Positions 34,188-47,324 of a DNA stretch of 64,000 bases are shown here, piece after piece. The notes beneath the pieces were generated by a model. The model was not told where the DNA came from. It did not search any database and saw nothing but the letters and a program-made list of their open reading frames with translations. The DNA is from Apoda limacodes. Its lineage: Eukaryota > Arthropoda > Insecta > Lepidoptera > Limacodidae. Within the stretch, counting starts at the first letter, position 1. Every line of letters starts with the position of its first letter. The translations under genes and the position numbers were made by a program. The DNA lies in assembly GCA_946406115.1 (NCBI GenBank), contig OX291557.1, positions 23,096,501-23,160,500 of the forward strand, given 5' to 3'.

Positions 34188-35036
34188 GGTTGCCTTATTT
34201 ATCTGCCTACTTATTGTAACTTTAGTACTTTAGTTAGATAGAATCCACGTCACCACTCAAGTCCGATAACTAGGTAAGTATACTTGGTATGTATTATCTG
34301 TAGCCACCGGCAAGGTATTTACTCTCTATCGAGAGGATGCGAGGGGTTTGATTCTTTATCTAAGATCGAGTGGACACCTGTAGTCTTGTAACTTAATCTT
34401 GTCAATAAGAATTATACCTAATAGGTACCTATTCCGCAAAGTGCTATCCCTATCAAAGTATAACTTGTTTTTTCCCTGGTTTTCAATAAGGTAAAACAGT
34501 TAAATTTTATTGCAATAATAACCAGTTCATGGTTGATTCAATGTTTGTCCCCCCCGAAACAAAAGTTTGGATTTGTGTCTGACAGGGACGTATTTGGAAG
34601 TTATGAATAAAGTATTTATTATATCTTGAATAACGAATGTTATATTTGTTCATTTATATGTAGATCATTCGCGATTGCGATAAGTTGGCATCCGCGGATG
34701 GCTTTTGAACTAAAGCGACTAGGTAGGTGAGCGATTAGGTCCATTGGTTCTTGAGATATCGAGGGGCAAAAAAAAGCTAACATAACGCACACACACATCA
34801 CTCTGAACATGATTGCACACGATTCTCCAGGTTTCAAAACGTAAAGAAAACACAAAAAGGAATTTTATTAACATAAAATAATTAAATTAAAATTATTTAA
34901 GGTGGGCTCCCATACAACAAATTTTTTGTCGTTTTTATAGATAATGTAAGGAACCCGTTATGCGCGAGTTCGGCTCGCACTTGGCCGGTTTTTATTAATC
35001 AGCGACTATAAAAAACCAAACTTGACTGTGAATAAT

Positions 35037-35700
35037 ATAATAATAATAATATACTTTATTGCGCATATAGAATACAAAACAATTAAAACAATAAAAGAAA
35101 TAACAAATTGGCGGTCTTATCGCTAAAGAGCGATCTCTTCCAGACAACTGAAAACCCAAACAGAAAACTTTGGGTAGAGGAGACTTTATAAAATTGACGA
35201 GTAGAATGTGCTAACTGAAACTTAACAATATAAGAAAAACAAAAAAAAAACAGTAAAATAATATATACATTCAGAGCAATAGCTAAATTTATATACATAT
35301 GCATAATAAATAATACTAATACTTACAAACATCTAAACAAAATATATATAAATATATATCACATACATAACATATAATAAACTAGTATAAATACACAAAC
35401 AACATACATCTTAAATAATATAGATAAATAAACAGTGTTGATGAGACAGCTTAAATTTTTAAGTAATGTGTGATTACGAGATTTTTAAATATTCTTAAAT
35501 TAAAGGGTAAACTTTTCATAGCCTTATGGCTGTGACAGTGAACGAGTCATTATATGCTTGCGAATAATGTGTTGGGGATATCAGCATCATGTTTGTAGTG
35601 GCGCGATGAGCTGTAAACCCTATAAAATTGAAACGTTCTTTCAAGTATAACGGAGTAGACGGATTAAACAGTACGTTGTAGAGAAGAAACAGAAAATGAG
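35037..35700 (-). mobile_element. LINE 3' fragment (RT C-terminus and 3' UTR)
   Basis: On the minus strand near 35690-35510 a frame reads LYNVLFNPSTPLYLKERFNF, then PTHYSQAYNDSFTVTAIRL, the end of a LINE reverse transcriptase. The 3' UTR with cggtcttatcgctaaagagc runs to about 35037, where an A/T microsatellite tail ends it. It is related to 25192-25346. Confidence 0.6.
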
Positions 35701-35986
35701 TATATTGTAAGGATACCTAGGTATTTTGAGGATTACATATTTATTCCAATTTAATTTATTTATTACACATCGGCATGTGAAACCTATCGAGATGATGCTG
35801 TGAGATTTGTCCAAGTCCAAAGGTAGAGCATTTCTGTACAGTTAAATAAAAAATAACGCCTGAACATAGGTTAAAAAGTAAAGTGTATTTCACTGTGTCA
35901 CTAATTCTTTTTTAAGTCCGTGAATCAATCGTAAACACTGCGCGCTTTGTTACTTCCAGCGGCTAACTGGCGGCCGATGAGTAAGA

Positions 35987-35994
35987 TGACGTCA
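35987..35994. promoter_or_regulatory. Perfect TGACGTCA palindrome
   Basis: Second CRE-type palindrome of the PMS2-MCMBP interval, in a GC-rich island at 35930-36025 about 770 bp upstream of the MCMBP start codon. Confidence 0.3.
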
Positions 35995-36129
35995 TGCACT
36001 CTGCGCAGCGGCAACTCGGCGATCGACGCATTAATTTAAATACTACTAGGTCATTTTTGGTCGTATGACAAAAAAAAATATACCAATATTTTTGATTTTT
36101 CAAGGACTTTAATACTACATTCAAAACTA

Positions 36130-36605
36130 AAAACGACGTTGATCCTCATTGTGAACTATCGCACCGTCCGTGATGATAGCACTGCCTTCGCTTTGGGAGG
36201 CACTTTGATCTATTACAGACGCGCTCTGCATTTTATGGATCCTCCGCCCCTTACGAATTCAAAAGCATTCGTCTACCGCTTAGTGATGACCAGCCATCAG
36301 CCGATCATTATTGCATCGGTTTATCTCTCTCCCTCAAAAGACTTGCTTGAGAGCGACCTTCAGTCGCTCTTAAATTTAGGCGACGCCGTCATCGTTGCCG
36401 GCGACCTAAATTGCAAGCACCGTCGATGGAACTCTTCAATAACTTCATGGAGAGGCAGATTCCTCAACCAATAGTTGACAGACTAAAATTTGAAATCATC
36501 GCTCCCATGACGCATAAGTGGGTACTTACCCCATACAACCTCTATAGAGGTAGAAATAGACCCAAATGTAGTGGTCACACTGGCTTAAAGGGTTCAAGGT
36601 GGTAA
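36130..36605 (+). pseudogene. LINE endonuclease fragment
   Basis: A plus-strand frame contains GGTLIYYRRALHF, IIIASVYLSPSKDLLESD and VIVAGDLNCKHRRWNS, the AP-endonuclease domain of a Jockey-like LINE. The frame shifts near 36470 (PIVDRLKFEIIAP). Neither an RT nor a 3' end follows. It ends 157 bp before the MCMBP start. Confidence 0.75.
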
Positions 36606-36761
36606 CACTTTTCCCGCGCTGTCAAAGTTTTAAGGTTATGTCGTTATTAAAAAAATAAAAATAAACTGAATTTAAAAACATAATTTTATTGCTCTTTGCC
36701 TTAAATTACCTATAAGAATTTTTACGAAAATATCAGTTAATATTTAATACTTTTCGGCATT

Positions 36762-39700
36762 ATGCATGACCATTTATTGGATTTTGAAACTGTAAACCCT
36801 GATTTGTGGCTAGAAAACGAACAGGAATGGAAGGAAAAACTGTTAAAACTACGTAACTGGTCTCAGGTTACTATTCTATTTGCCTTTACTTAACGCGAGT
36901 AGTATCTTAATGGTATAGTTCATTGCTTTAATTGACCTTCAAATGTCTTACAGATTCCATTGATTAACTCAAATGCTACACATAATTTATCTGATAATTC
37001 GCTGGTTCGTTTTCGTGGTATGATTCAAGATATGCACAATCCCGAGTTTTATTTTGAAAAGTTCGAAGTATTTAATTCTGTATCAAATGAAGTGAAGAAA
37101 AAATCTGGAAAGTATAGAGACACAGCTCATATTTTGGTAAGTCTGGTAAGGAAAGGGTTCCTAGAAGCTTCTCAGTGCTAGCTCTGTTCTAAAATGCATT
37201 GAGGAGCTGTGAAACGCTTATTCCAAAACTTACCGTTATCAGTGATTCCTCAACACACAGTAAAAGTAATTTGGAACCTAATCTTAAAGTCAAAAAAACT
37301 TGTAAATCCTTTTTCTGTTTTATGTGGGGTTATAAATGTTACTCAATTTTTTAAAAACACTTGAATCATCAAAGTTATTAAATACCTATTGTTTTTTTTT
37401 TTTTAGAACCTATTTTATACAGCCTTATAATCTATTTTGTTATTATATATCAATGAGATTATTTAATGATGTTATTCAAGTAAATTACAAGTAAATAACA
37501 TTGACAATTTCATATATTGTTTAAATGGTGTATTAAGTATTTTAAAGTTAAAGTGTTAATAACATGGTAATCAAAATGGTAATTTAATTTACTAACAAAT
37601 CCTAGCAAACTGATTACACTTGCAAATAAAGTGCATGACATATATATATTAAATTCTCAAAATAACTGCTTAGTGTTAATCTATAGGTACTTAACCAAAC
37701 TGAACATGATAATGGCTTCTAGCTATAAATAACAACTAATATTAAAATAAACCCATGGTAAGCACCATTCATTTAATTTTACCTACAGGTACAGAAACAT
37801 AATCTATGTTGTCAGTTGTCCGGTTAGAGTCTCACCTTTGTAACTGAAAACATGGGTTAAATAAAATTCTACAATCTTGGTTTCTTTTCATAAAATGGGT
37901 AAATTACAATTTGTGTATTGCAACCAATACTGTTAAAATTCATATTTTTGTAGAAGTTGTCTAGTTTGGCTCTGGTTTGATGCTAGTATGGTGATAGGCT
38001 CACCACCTATCACATTTGTTAGACAAGAATACTGTTAAATATGCATTTTACAAGCTGTAACACATGTTATGTTCAAGGATTGGTATCTTGAGGTTATCAT
38101 ATATATAAACGAATTATAATTGTTATTATTAGAAATGTTATTTATTTAATAAACTGCTAAATTCATGAGCCAAAACCTTAAAGATATGCAAGTCTAGCAA
38201 TAGCTTATATACAAAATTTGATTATACAGAATTTGATTGGACTAATTGTATTTTTATCTGCACAGGAAAATGAAAAAATAAACTATACTGATAATCTTCA
38301 AAGCTCTCAACGTCAGTCCGTAGTTGTTGTGTCAATGCCCGCATTGAATGAATGGGCACAACAAATAGAATACAATGAAAACCATTTAAAACATTTGGGT
38401 CACCAGCCTAACACCTCTAAACGTCTTAGTGTGAAACTAAAAAGGAGTTACGATGAATCAGACAATGATGTCAATGCTATGGAAGTTGAAAATGAATTAC
38501 CCATTAATAAAGAACCAAGAACAAGTGAGATTGTAAATAATGCAGCAAATGTAGTTTCTAGGGAGCATTTATTAAACTTTCCTTTACCTGACATGCCAAG
38601 CAAATCTTGTATAGTCAAGGTATGCTTCCTTATTAATTTTTTGATTCATCTTTTACAGGGGCGCCAGTAGGAATGTTTCCTGGCGGGTGCATGTGCGTGT
38701 ACATTATTTATAAACTTGTTTTGCAACCATTCTATAAAAAATTTCATGCACATTTTCTATTACCTAGTAATATTTTTGCATGTATTCTTGTAATCTATAT
38801 GATTAATGGAATAAGAGTTTTTGTCTTGATTTCAGATATATGATGAGAGTGACAACCTAAAACTGAATGACATGATAGAGGTTGTCGGTTTCTTATCTGT
38901 AGATCCTGCCCTCTCTGGAGAATTCCATTCCGATGATAACTCACTGCTTGATCCCCCTAATGAGGTGGAGACCATCACACATAATCCCCCACCAAGCCTG
39001 GTACCACGTCTGCATGCAGTCTATGTTAAAAAATTGGAGCATTGCAATCCATTAGTTACTGATGTCTTTGACCAAGGTATGTTTATTTATATAAGTTTAA
39101 TTTGAACTAAAAAGTATGCTCTGTAAATTTGTCATACCTAATATAGAGTGTAGGACATGTCCTGTACCTATATCCTTCTAGTCCTTTGAGTATGATTCAG
39201 ATAAGTAGAAATGGCCCATATTCAGGCCATATATTGAAGTTTGTTTCTAGTATATTTAAAATTAAGATTTATATTGAAAGAAAAGGAATATTTATCACTA
39301 AGGATCTTATCTATTCAAATACCCTCAAACATTTTAGCCTTCCAAATTTTAATTGAGGCATGCTGATACCTTTTTTTAATATTTATAATTATTTTATTTT
39401 TTATGTAACTTTGTACTTAGCTGTCATATCATAGTAGTAACTAGACAAGGTCAGACACATTGTGGGTGGGTTGAAAACATTGACAGTCAACTGGTCCCTA
39501 GCTCGATCACTTCACCAATGTACACTTACACTGGGCCAGTGTGATAAACTGTGGTCTATGTCTTCTCCAGTGAGATACCTGTGCCCTTGCAGTACGGACA
39601 TACTACAGCTTAGGCACCAAAATACAGATATTAAGAACAATAAATACTACAACATTTAGTTTCTATCTTCATTAGATACACAATAAAATAAATATTTTTA

Positions 39701-42700
39701 TTGCAGGTTCTATATTAAAAGAAGCAAACTCGGCAAGAGAACATCTTCTGAAGGCTTTAACAGAATTGCTGCTAGGAGATCAGTTAGCAGCAGAATATTT
39801 GATTTGTCACCTACTTGCCTGTGTGTAAGTTAAATTGCAAATTAAAAAAAACTGCAAATTAAACAAACAAGAGATGGTAGGAAAGGCAGTTTTTATATCA
39901 TTCCAAAAATTTAAATGATAATCAAAGCAAGGTTCGACTTAGTCAGTCTTTAGATTAAACTTAAATTATTTCGTTTTTTTTTTATAAATAATTTCAATAG
40001 CAATCAAGAAAACTAGTAGAGTTACATAAAAAAGTACACAAGAACAAAGTTCCCTACTTGTTATTGGTAACAAGGGCTCACTAAAGGTCAGAAGTGAAAA
40101 GTCACATTTTAGGAATGACATTGACTTCTAATAATGACGTTATTTAATTTTATTTTTCAGTTATCTACGCCAAGACACGTTAACATTGGGACAGTTTTGT
40201 CTTAATATTTCCAACTTGCCTACAACAAAATATCCTAATTATGCAAAACAGTTGTACGACATTATTAAACAGTTTGTCACTAAGAGTTACTACCTACCTC
40301 TGACTATTAGCAACATGAATACGATGAGCTTACTGCCTAAGTAAGTATTAATAAATAAAAAACAATATTTACTTTACAATGTTATCAAATTTATTGTGTA
40401 TCTGTCTACCTGTATCTGTTTTGCTGTAAGACTCACTGGAGCCATCTCATCCACAATAAACTTAAACACAATACAAAGATCATCCATTTAATACGTCACG
40501 TTTTTAGGAGAATGGGGGTCATGCAAACTGTGCAAATCAAATTTTTCATTGAGGAAATTAAAAAAAAACATACAAAGGAAGACTATCTTATTTTTGAAAT
40601 CCGTTAAAAATAATGTGACAAAGAAGAGGTGATCTAACATTAAGGAAATATGCCTGATGTAATTTATGGATGGCCTCATAGACATGTTAGTTTCGTAATT
40701 TGTAAATCAGAAGATTCAGAAATAATGAACCTTTGAACGCATTTTTTTGCAATATCTCTAAAACCATCATAGGCAAAGACTTCTCTTTCAAATTTTTCCT
40801 CAGTATCATCATCAGAGTATTTTAACATTTTCAATATTTATAGGAAAGATTATGAATGCAATCGACTGACAAGTGGAGTACTACAACTGAGTAAAGACAC
40901 ACATTTGGTACTAGATGAGACAAAGTTGGAACAAGGCCGTTTAGACGCTACTGGAGTTGGCAATATTGCTGCTTTAGGCCATTTGATAAACACACAAAAA
41001 GTCGAATACGACTTTAAATATTACAAGATGGAGTTCGACTCAGACGTATCTGTGCTGGTATTGTCAGAAGGAAAATCTTTGTTACCGGTAAATATTTTTG
41101 TTTTAATATATTGTGAGTTTATAAATGCTGATGATATAACAATTTTCAAGTCCATTACCATAGCCGCGCCTGTGTTTTGTTCTATGCAATGCAATACCTA
41201 CATTTTTTTTGTATTACTATTTCAAAACACTGGAGTTAGGCAATCCTCAATTTGTTTATAAAACTGCAAATTTGTATATTTTTAAATTTGCTTTGTTCAT
41301 TCGTTCATTCAGTTGGCCATGGAATGCGTCTAGCTAAACAGAGTAATCGTGAGGAGAAGTGTGCAGCAAGACGAAGGGCCAGCGCACAATATATATATGA
41401 CTAACTAATGTTGGGCGCCAGTCTAGTATTTCCCCTGTATAATTAGTAGGATCTAGGGGATCAGGAACATTACAACTAAATGAACTTTGAAGATATTATA
41501 ATTCAAATAAAAAGTTGTATTCACAGAAAATTTAATTTTTTTGTTTCTTAGAATTATTTACAAGTATAAAGATTTATAAATCCTTACGTAGAGAACCGGG
41601 AGAAATGGCGCGCCATAGAGGTGGCTTATGTCCAGCAGTGGACTAGTAAAAGCTGATATGATGATGATGTAGAGAACTGGTTCGATCAAAAATGAAGCTA
41701 CGACTGAGTCAAAATAACCAATGCCAATCTGACAGTTGTACAAATTTGGAAATTTAATATAATAATTTTGAGTAAAGTTAAGTTAAAGTTAACCTTATAA
41801 GGTTATATATGTAACAATTTATCGTCGTTGTCGGATTAATCAAAGGTGATGTATGAATGAAATAAATGTTACGGATGTGCGACTATTATATGCAAAGTAA
41901 TATCTGACAGTCGGTTAACTCAGCCATTTGACGATCGAAACCATGTGGTGTGAGATGAAGGAAAGCCGCGTCCTCTTCTTTTTTTTTCGTATCCGGTTTT
42001 CTTCGCATATTTGGTACTCTCATTACCACGATGGACGAGCATCGATTATGCGAAATTCTAGATATTTGGCGTGCCGAGAAACCCTCTAGGTTAGATTTTA
42101 TTATACATTCTATAGAAAGGTTTCATTTATTACATCTGCATATTCCTGTAGCTTATAAAACTTTTTATTCCAGAGTGATTACCATGTCCCACTGCGGCCT
42201 GAGCAGTCTTCTTTGGAGATTTTCAACGCCATTGTAGAGGCCGCCACGTATTACTTGAAGGATGAAATAATGAATATCATAAGGACATATTTGACCAATC
42301 TTAAGCGAGTGAAATACACTATTAATGAAAATTTACAAGTAAGTATTATAAAATTGATAAAATTTTTGTTACATATATGTTTCAAATGGGTATGGGTATG
42401 TATTTATAATATAATTGTTACGTCTTATACTGTAACAGATAAGGGGTACTAAACCAGTATCCCCAGAAAGCTTTGAAGTATATATCAACGGTCGTAAGGT
42501 AATAGGGTAAAAGTGACTATATAACTAAATATTCTGTGAATAATTCAAGCGTCTACCTTTTGTCGTTATCAATATCCAGTAAAAAAATCACGTTTGTTGT
42601 ATGGGAGCCCCCTTAAATATTTATTTCATTTTGTTTTTTAGCATTTGTTGTTATAAAGGCAATAGAAATACATCTTCTGTAAAAATTTCAACTGTCTTAC

Positions 42701-45700
42701 TATAACGGTTCATGAGCTACAGCCTGGTTACAGACGGACGGACGGACAGCGGAGTCTAAGTTATAGGGTTCCGCTAATTAACCCTAAAAAACCGACTCAC
42801 ACTTGAGTTTTTCAAGTAGCCTATGTCTTTTCCCGGGACTCGAACGATCTTCATATCAAATTTCATCTTAATCGGTACAGCGGTTTAAGCGTGTAGAGGT
42901 AACAGACAGATAGACAGACATAGGTACTTTCGCATTTATAATATTAGTATAGATTAAGATTATAGACGAGCACCATGAGTTGCTGGTGTGTGATGGAAAT
43001 GTCCTAGCCCTTTTCACAATAATATTGTTCACTCTAGTTAGGTCCACACACTTTTAAGTCTTTAAACCACTTGTCCAGTCTATTTTTAAATGAGTTTACT
43101 GAATTGCCTGAAACTACGTCGGCTGGCAATCTATTCCAAGTTTCCACAACACGATTACTCAGAAAATGGTGCATAAGAACATAACATTTTTATTTATTAT
43201 TATATAGTGAAAATGGATACAGTTATAGAATCAAGAAAAATAAAAGCAATAATTGGCACCTTTTTTATTTGATTCAACGTTGTTTTATGTCGTTAAGATC
43301 AATTGATCTTCCGTGTGAGGTCATATGGCTTTAGTTACATCTACATGAGAAAAAAAAAATGAGTACTGCAGACTATACACACAGAATTCATTTTTTAGAT
43401 GTGTTTGATGTAAGGTCGCGGGATGCGAGGGGTACAGTATTTTTCAAATCATCACCACTAGGGGTCACAAAACTGGTTTTACCGAAATTGAAAAAGTGGG
43501 TTAACCGGGTTTAAACACATTTTTTTTATATTTCTTGTATTTATTTTGATTTAAAATTATAATATTATTTATTATGTTTTAGATTTGTCAGAATCGAATT
43601 TATTTCTATCATACATTACATTGTACATTTTTTTTCAACATGTATATAAAAATGTGTGCTGTTTTGTTTGTTTCTACAATATTTGTCTAATTGTCCTGAA
43701 ACTGGTGAGTTTTAGTGCACATGACCAAATTGCCGAAGAAACTGAATCCATGTTTCCTCCGGTTTAATATAACCTATTATAGACTTCATCATTATGTGGC
43801 GGCCACATATTCTTTCACATAAAATTATCATGCCCAAGTATTGTAGTATTAATATTTTATTTGGTATTGTGTGTTGTACTGTGTTTTTCACAATATTATT
43901 TTTATTTAGACAGACCAGAGAAGTTTCGTTTAAATTTTAAAAGAGAGCAAGGAAAAAACTTTATCTAAGTTTTAAATAGGTTATAAAACAACTGAATGAA
44001 ACAACTAATAAAACATATTATAATGCAACAACAAACTTTTCTAACCCGGCGCGCGGTCAAAAATCACATATTCACATCACATATCACTACAGTCGCCGTA
44101 TTTAAAATGGTGTGAACTTACAACGACACTAGCGACCAAACACCAAAAGTCAAAGGGTCAGAAAAGTTTGTTGCACTATACATAATTTTGTAATTACATA
44201 AAACCTTGAATTACGACAGTTGTTTATTTAGAGGCCGATATCCACACCATACCTATATAATAAAAAAATATAGTTTTGATTTGCCCGTCTGTTCGTATGT
44301 TAAATATAATATAGTTAATATAACGGTATATTTTATTTCTGCCATACTCGCATCGATTCTAAAAAAACTTTACAAAAAGGTGTCTTATGTAGGTAAACAG
44401 GTTTGTTATAAAATTCAACAAAAATTAAAAGTAGCTTTTCATACTTATCGAACTGTGATATATGTTTTTTTTACCCTATTGTGGCCCTGAAGAATTTGAA
44501 AATGATTATGTTAGAACATTTAAAATTTTAGACCATTACAATCTGGTCTTGAAAAATTTCGCTTTTTGCATGGAAATTTACGTTTTTTAAAAGTTTTGAA
44601 GTCATGTTTAATTCATTTATGCTTAAAATTTGAGGTGTATCATTCCAAAGATTTGACTTACTTTGATAACAACTCAATGCAATTATATACCGTTAATACT
44701 TAATTATACCGTTTAAAATTTGCAAGTGTTGAAACAATAATTACTTCCAGATTTTACACTGACTACAATAAATAAAACTTAATAAAGTTATGCACTAGAC
44801 AAAGCAAGTTTTACAGCTTATATATTTTGTACAATTCTTCAGATGCTTTGTTTAACTGTGTTATAAAATTTGAACAAAAACTACGTCTTTACGCGATCTA
44901 GCCTGATGTTTACAAAAAGGTGTCTTATGTTTCAATGTTTTTACAATTGATACATAAAAGATAATAACAAAAATATCTGCTATCATAAATTAATAACTAT
45001 TGCGTCAGTACGACAGTAGGTACTCATGCGCAAACATCCCCTCCACTTTCGCTCCCTGTTTGACTTACGTGCCGCGGCGTATACTTAGATATGTTTGACT
45101 TCCTCATACCAGAGGGTAATGTAATGTAAATAAGTCACATGTCTGTCAAATATCTTAAATGGGAAAAAAGGATAAGTGACGATTAACATGTTTGTGCCAA
45201 AAGTCAATGGTAATAAGGAGCAGTGCATAGCTAAAATATCGCACGCGGTGAAATGATTTTGGAATAAACGACTAGCTAAATAGCTACCTACTTGAGTACA
45301 ACATACTGATACAAATTGCCGAAAGCACCACGAATAAATTATCGTTGTAAAATAATACGGCATAGATGACAGGCTGTATTAAAATAGTAAATAACAGTAG
45401 GGAAAAACCGACAGTTTAATATCAAATTAGATTTTAGTAATGGCGTAGGTATAAGCGACAACTGTATGTAAGTTAATTGGTTAAAAGGTCATCCGAACAA
45501 CCGACGCATGTTTTTGACGACAAAGGTAATGAGCCATAAGCGCACTGAATCTCTACCCCAGTAAGAAATAAATATATATAACTGACTATGAACCAAAAGT
45601 AATGCGATTTTTACAGGGATACAAGCGCCTTTAGGGTAAAAAGGCCTCAAACTCGGTCGGTTATACCGGAATAACATTTGTAATAGTGCTTTGCTTAGGC

Positions 45701-46599
45701 ATAAGTGACAAAACAGTCATCGATGAGCCATGGGAGTGTAGCATTTGAAAGAGCGGATTTTTTTAAGTAGGATGGCATTAATAACAGAAGCCCTATTACC
45801 CTTTAACCGTCGTTATAAGCATTCAGGAAAGGGTAATCATAACAGAATTATTCATCATAAGATGAAGGTCATTATTTTTTCGGGGCACATTTATCCAACA
45901 GCTGACTTTAGGGCTATCACTTATTTTGTTTAAATTTTTGTATTGTTTAAAGTTTAGAACCCGTGTTTAATGCTTACACACCCATTACACTTACCAGGGA
46001 TGCTCGCTTCGTACCTAAACCTATTTTGTTACAGTATATGTCAGAATAAAGATAAGTTATGAATTCTAATGAGTTACTTGCTGTCGCAAAAACTTCGTTA
46101 ATTTACGATTGACGGTTTTCTGTTACGTACATGAATATGAAAACTAGCAGATTATGAGGCCCGTGATAGAACATCGTCATAAATTGGCGAACCGCATCTA
46201 GAGCTATGCGGTTCGCCAATTTATGATGATGTATGGAGCCCTATATAACAACGCCCGAGCCACGGTTTCAGGACATCGTTCCGCCGAACAGCATAACTCT
46301 GCATGCGGCCTAATAGTACAGATAAGTAGTAAGCATAAGGTGTAATATTAAATTTTTTAATGTTTAATGTATATATTTACTTTCAGTTCGTCGAAGATGA
46401 TTTCATAGAGATGCGTAGTAAATCGGACGAACAAAATCCTGTTACGGCCGATGATCTCCATCGATTGCTGGTACTTGCTCGGCTAGTCAGCCTTTCCCGT
46501 GGGTACGACACTTTAAATAAAGAGTGCTGGGACATCACCAAGAAAATGGAAAGCGACAGAATATATAGAGTGAAAAATCGAATTGCTTCAACTGTATAG
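36762..46599 (+). CDS. MCMBP: Mini-chromosome maintenance complex-binding protein (MCMBP), complete
   Basis: MCMBP binds MCM subunits in the nucleus, supports MCM assembly and helps unload the helicase after S phase. Nine exons: 36762-36866, 36954-37136, 38266-38619, 38836-39076, 39707-39824, 40161-40340, 40844-41087, 42174-42338 and 46387-46599; all phases agree, giving 600 aa (642 in human). Family landmarks: [17 protein letters not shown] (exon 2), SFPL-type [15 protein letters not shown] (end of exon 3), [20 protein letters not shown] (exon 4), [14 protein letters not shown] (exon 5), [19 protein letters not shown] (exon 7) and VEDDFIEMR with [15 protein letters not shown] (exon 9). The start ATG is followed by HDHLLDF, and no longer in-frame start is visible. 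Intron 8 (about 4 kb) carries LINE and MITE debris and a 26-bp-stem hairpin. It is head to head with PMS2. Confidence 0.95.
41595..41675 (+). repeat. Lepidopteran 'gtccagcagtggac' repeat tail
   Basis: It contains ggcttatgtccagcagtgga followed by tgatatgatgatgatg, the 3' end of a very common lepidopteran retroelement-derived repeat. It lies in MCMBP intron 7. Confidence 0.6.
42600..42960 (-). repeat. Two adjoining dispersed lepidopteran repeats
   Basis: The left part (to about 42790) has cggacggacggacagcgga and the ggttccgctaattaacccta end seen in the 1141-1580 family. The right part, read on minus from 42960, begins ATACTAATATTATAAATGCG, carries a GAGTCCCGGGAAAAGACATA segment, and matches the interrupted repeat at 51563/53215. 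It lies in MCMBP intron 8. Confidence 0.5.
43015..43175 (-). mobile_element. LINE RT C-terminal fragment
   Basis: Translated on the minus strand it reads [20 protein letters not shown], then [20 protein letters not shown], the typical C-terminus of Jockey/CR1-like reverse transcriptases. Only about 50 codons remain. The rest of MCMBP intron 8, from 43180 to 44018 and from 44181 to 46171, shows nothing recognisable apart from a 22-bp direct repeat at about 44369 and 44910. Confidence 0.7.
44019..44180. mobile_element. Short MITE with inverted ends
   Basis: The left end tataatgcaacaacaaactt and right end agtttgttgcactata are inverted copies of about 28 bp, with an extra aca in the left arm. 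The 160-bp interior is non-coding. One end of the same family is at 32941. Confidence 0.6.
46172..46231. repeat. 26-bp-stem hairpin in MCMBP intron 8
   Basis: Arms 46172-46197 and 46206-46231 are reverse complements with one mismatch, around the 8-base loop ctagagct. It lies 155 bp upstream of the last MCMBP exon. It could be a collapsed MITE or a small RNA hairpin; the sequence does not decide. Confidence 0.85.
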
Positions 46600-47324
46600 T
46601 CTACTTACTACTAATTAAATATTTAAGTTTTTTTTTATCTATAAAGGAGTTTTTGTTTAAAACGGGTTAAAATTAACTTTTTAACAAAAATAACAACCTG
46701 CTTCAAAAAGATGCCTTAAAAAAGGTTAAAAGAATTTTTTATTTCCAAAAATCTGAATTACAGTTTGAATTGAAGTTGATGTCATGCAAGTGTAGTATGT
46801 TATAAACTGTTAGGTAGAAAGAAACCAACGTCAAACTGTAATTCAGATCAGATTTTTGAAAAAAAGGTAATTATTTTTTTACTTTCTTTGTTGAAAAGTT
46901 TTCATTTTTTTGATTTTGCCGGATTGTCGTGTGGAAGTTGACCTACTTCGTGATATACAACGTCTGTCAGTATGTGTATGCATATGGGTATGTGTGATGC
47001 GCCCTCCCGCATTTGTGCCTCTCTGGCGCCGGGCGGCCGATGGTGGATTGAAGCGGGTTAATAATACTAAATTTATTATACTGTTACCTACCTACCTTTA
47101 CCTATTAATGTATATATTTTCTAGTAGTTTAATTTTTTGATACACTGTTTTATGTATATTTATGTTTTTCTTTATGTATTTATTTATTTATATATGTAGG
47201 TACTAGTTGTAGCCAACGGCTACGACCACTCCCAAATTACAATAAGAAAGTTGCAGTAGCAAGCTCAACTTGTGGTTATAGTTTATGCACGTAGAATTCG
47301 GTAATTCCTTTTTTTTTTATATAC

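Noticed and set aside
33889..35994. The two TGACGTCA islands as terminal repeats of one 2-kb transposon
   Set aside because: Beyond the palindrome itself the flanks do not align as inverted or direct repeats over a useful length, so I left them as separate motifs.
42031..42173. ATG-started frame ([13 protein letters not shown]...) just before MCMBP exon 8
   Set aside because: The protein match to MCMBP starts only after the acceptor at 42173, in another frame; the preceding bases are intron.
44206..44490. 94-aa hydrophobic open frame in MCMBP intron 8
   Set aside because: Amino-acid content follows AT-rich DNA, there is no known domain or splice context, and the upstream sequence gives no start signal. 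It looks like a chance frame.
45085..45935. Several 60-90-aa open frames on both strands
   Set aside because: Low similarity to anything recognisable, conflicting strands and AT-driven composition; treated as intronic noise.
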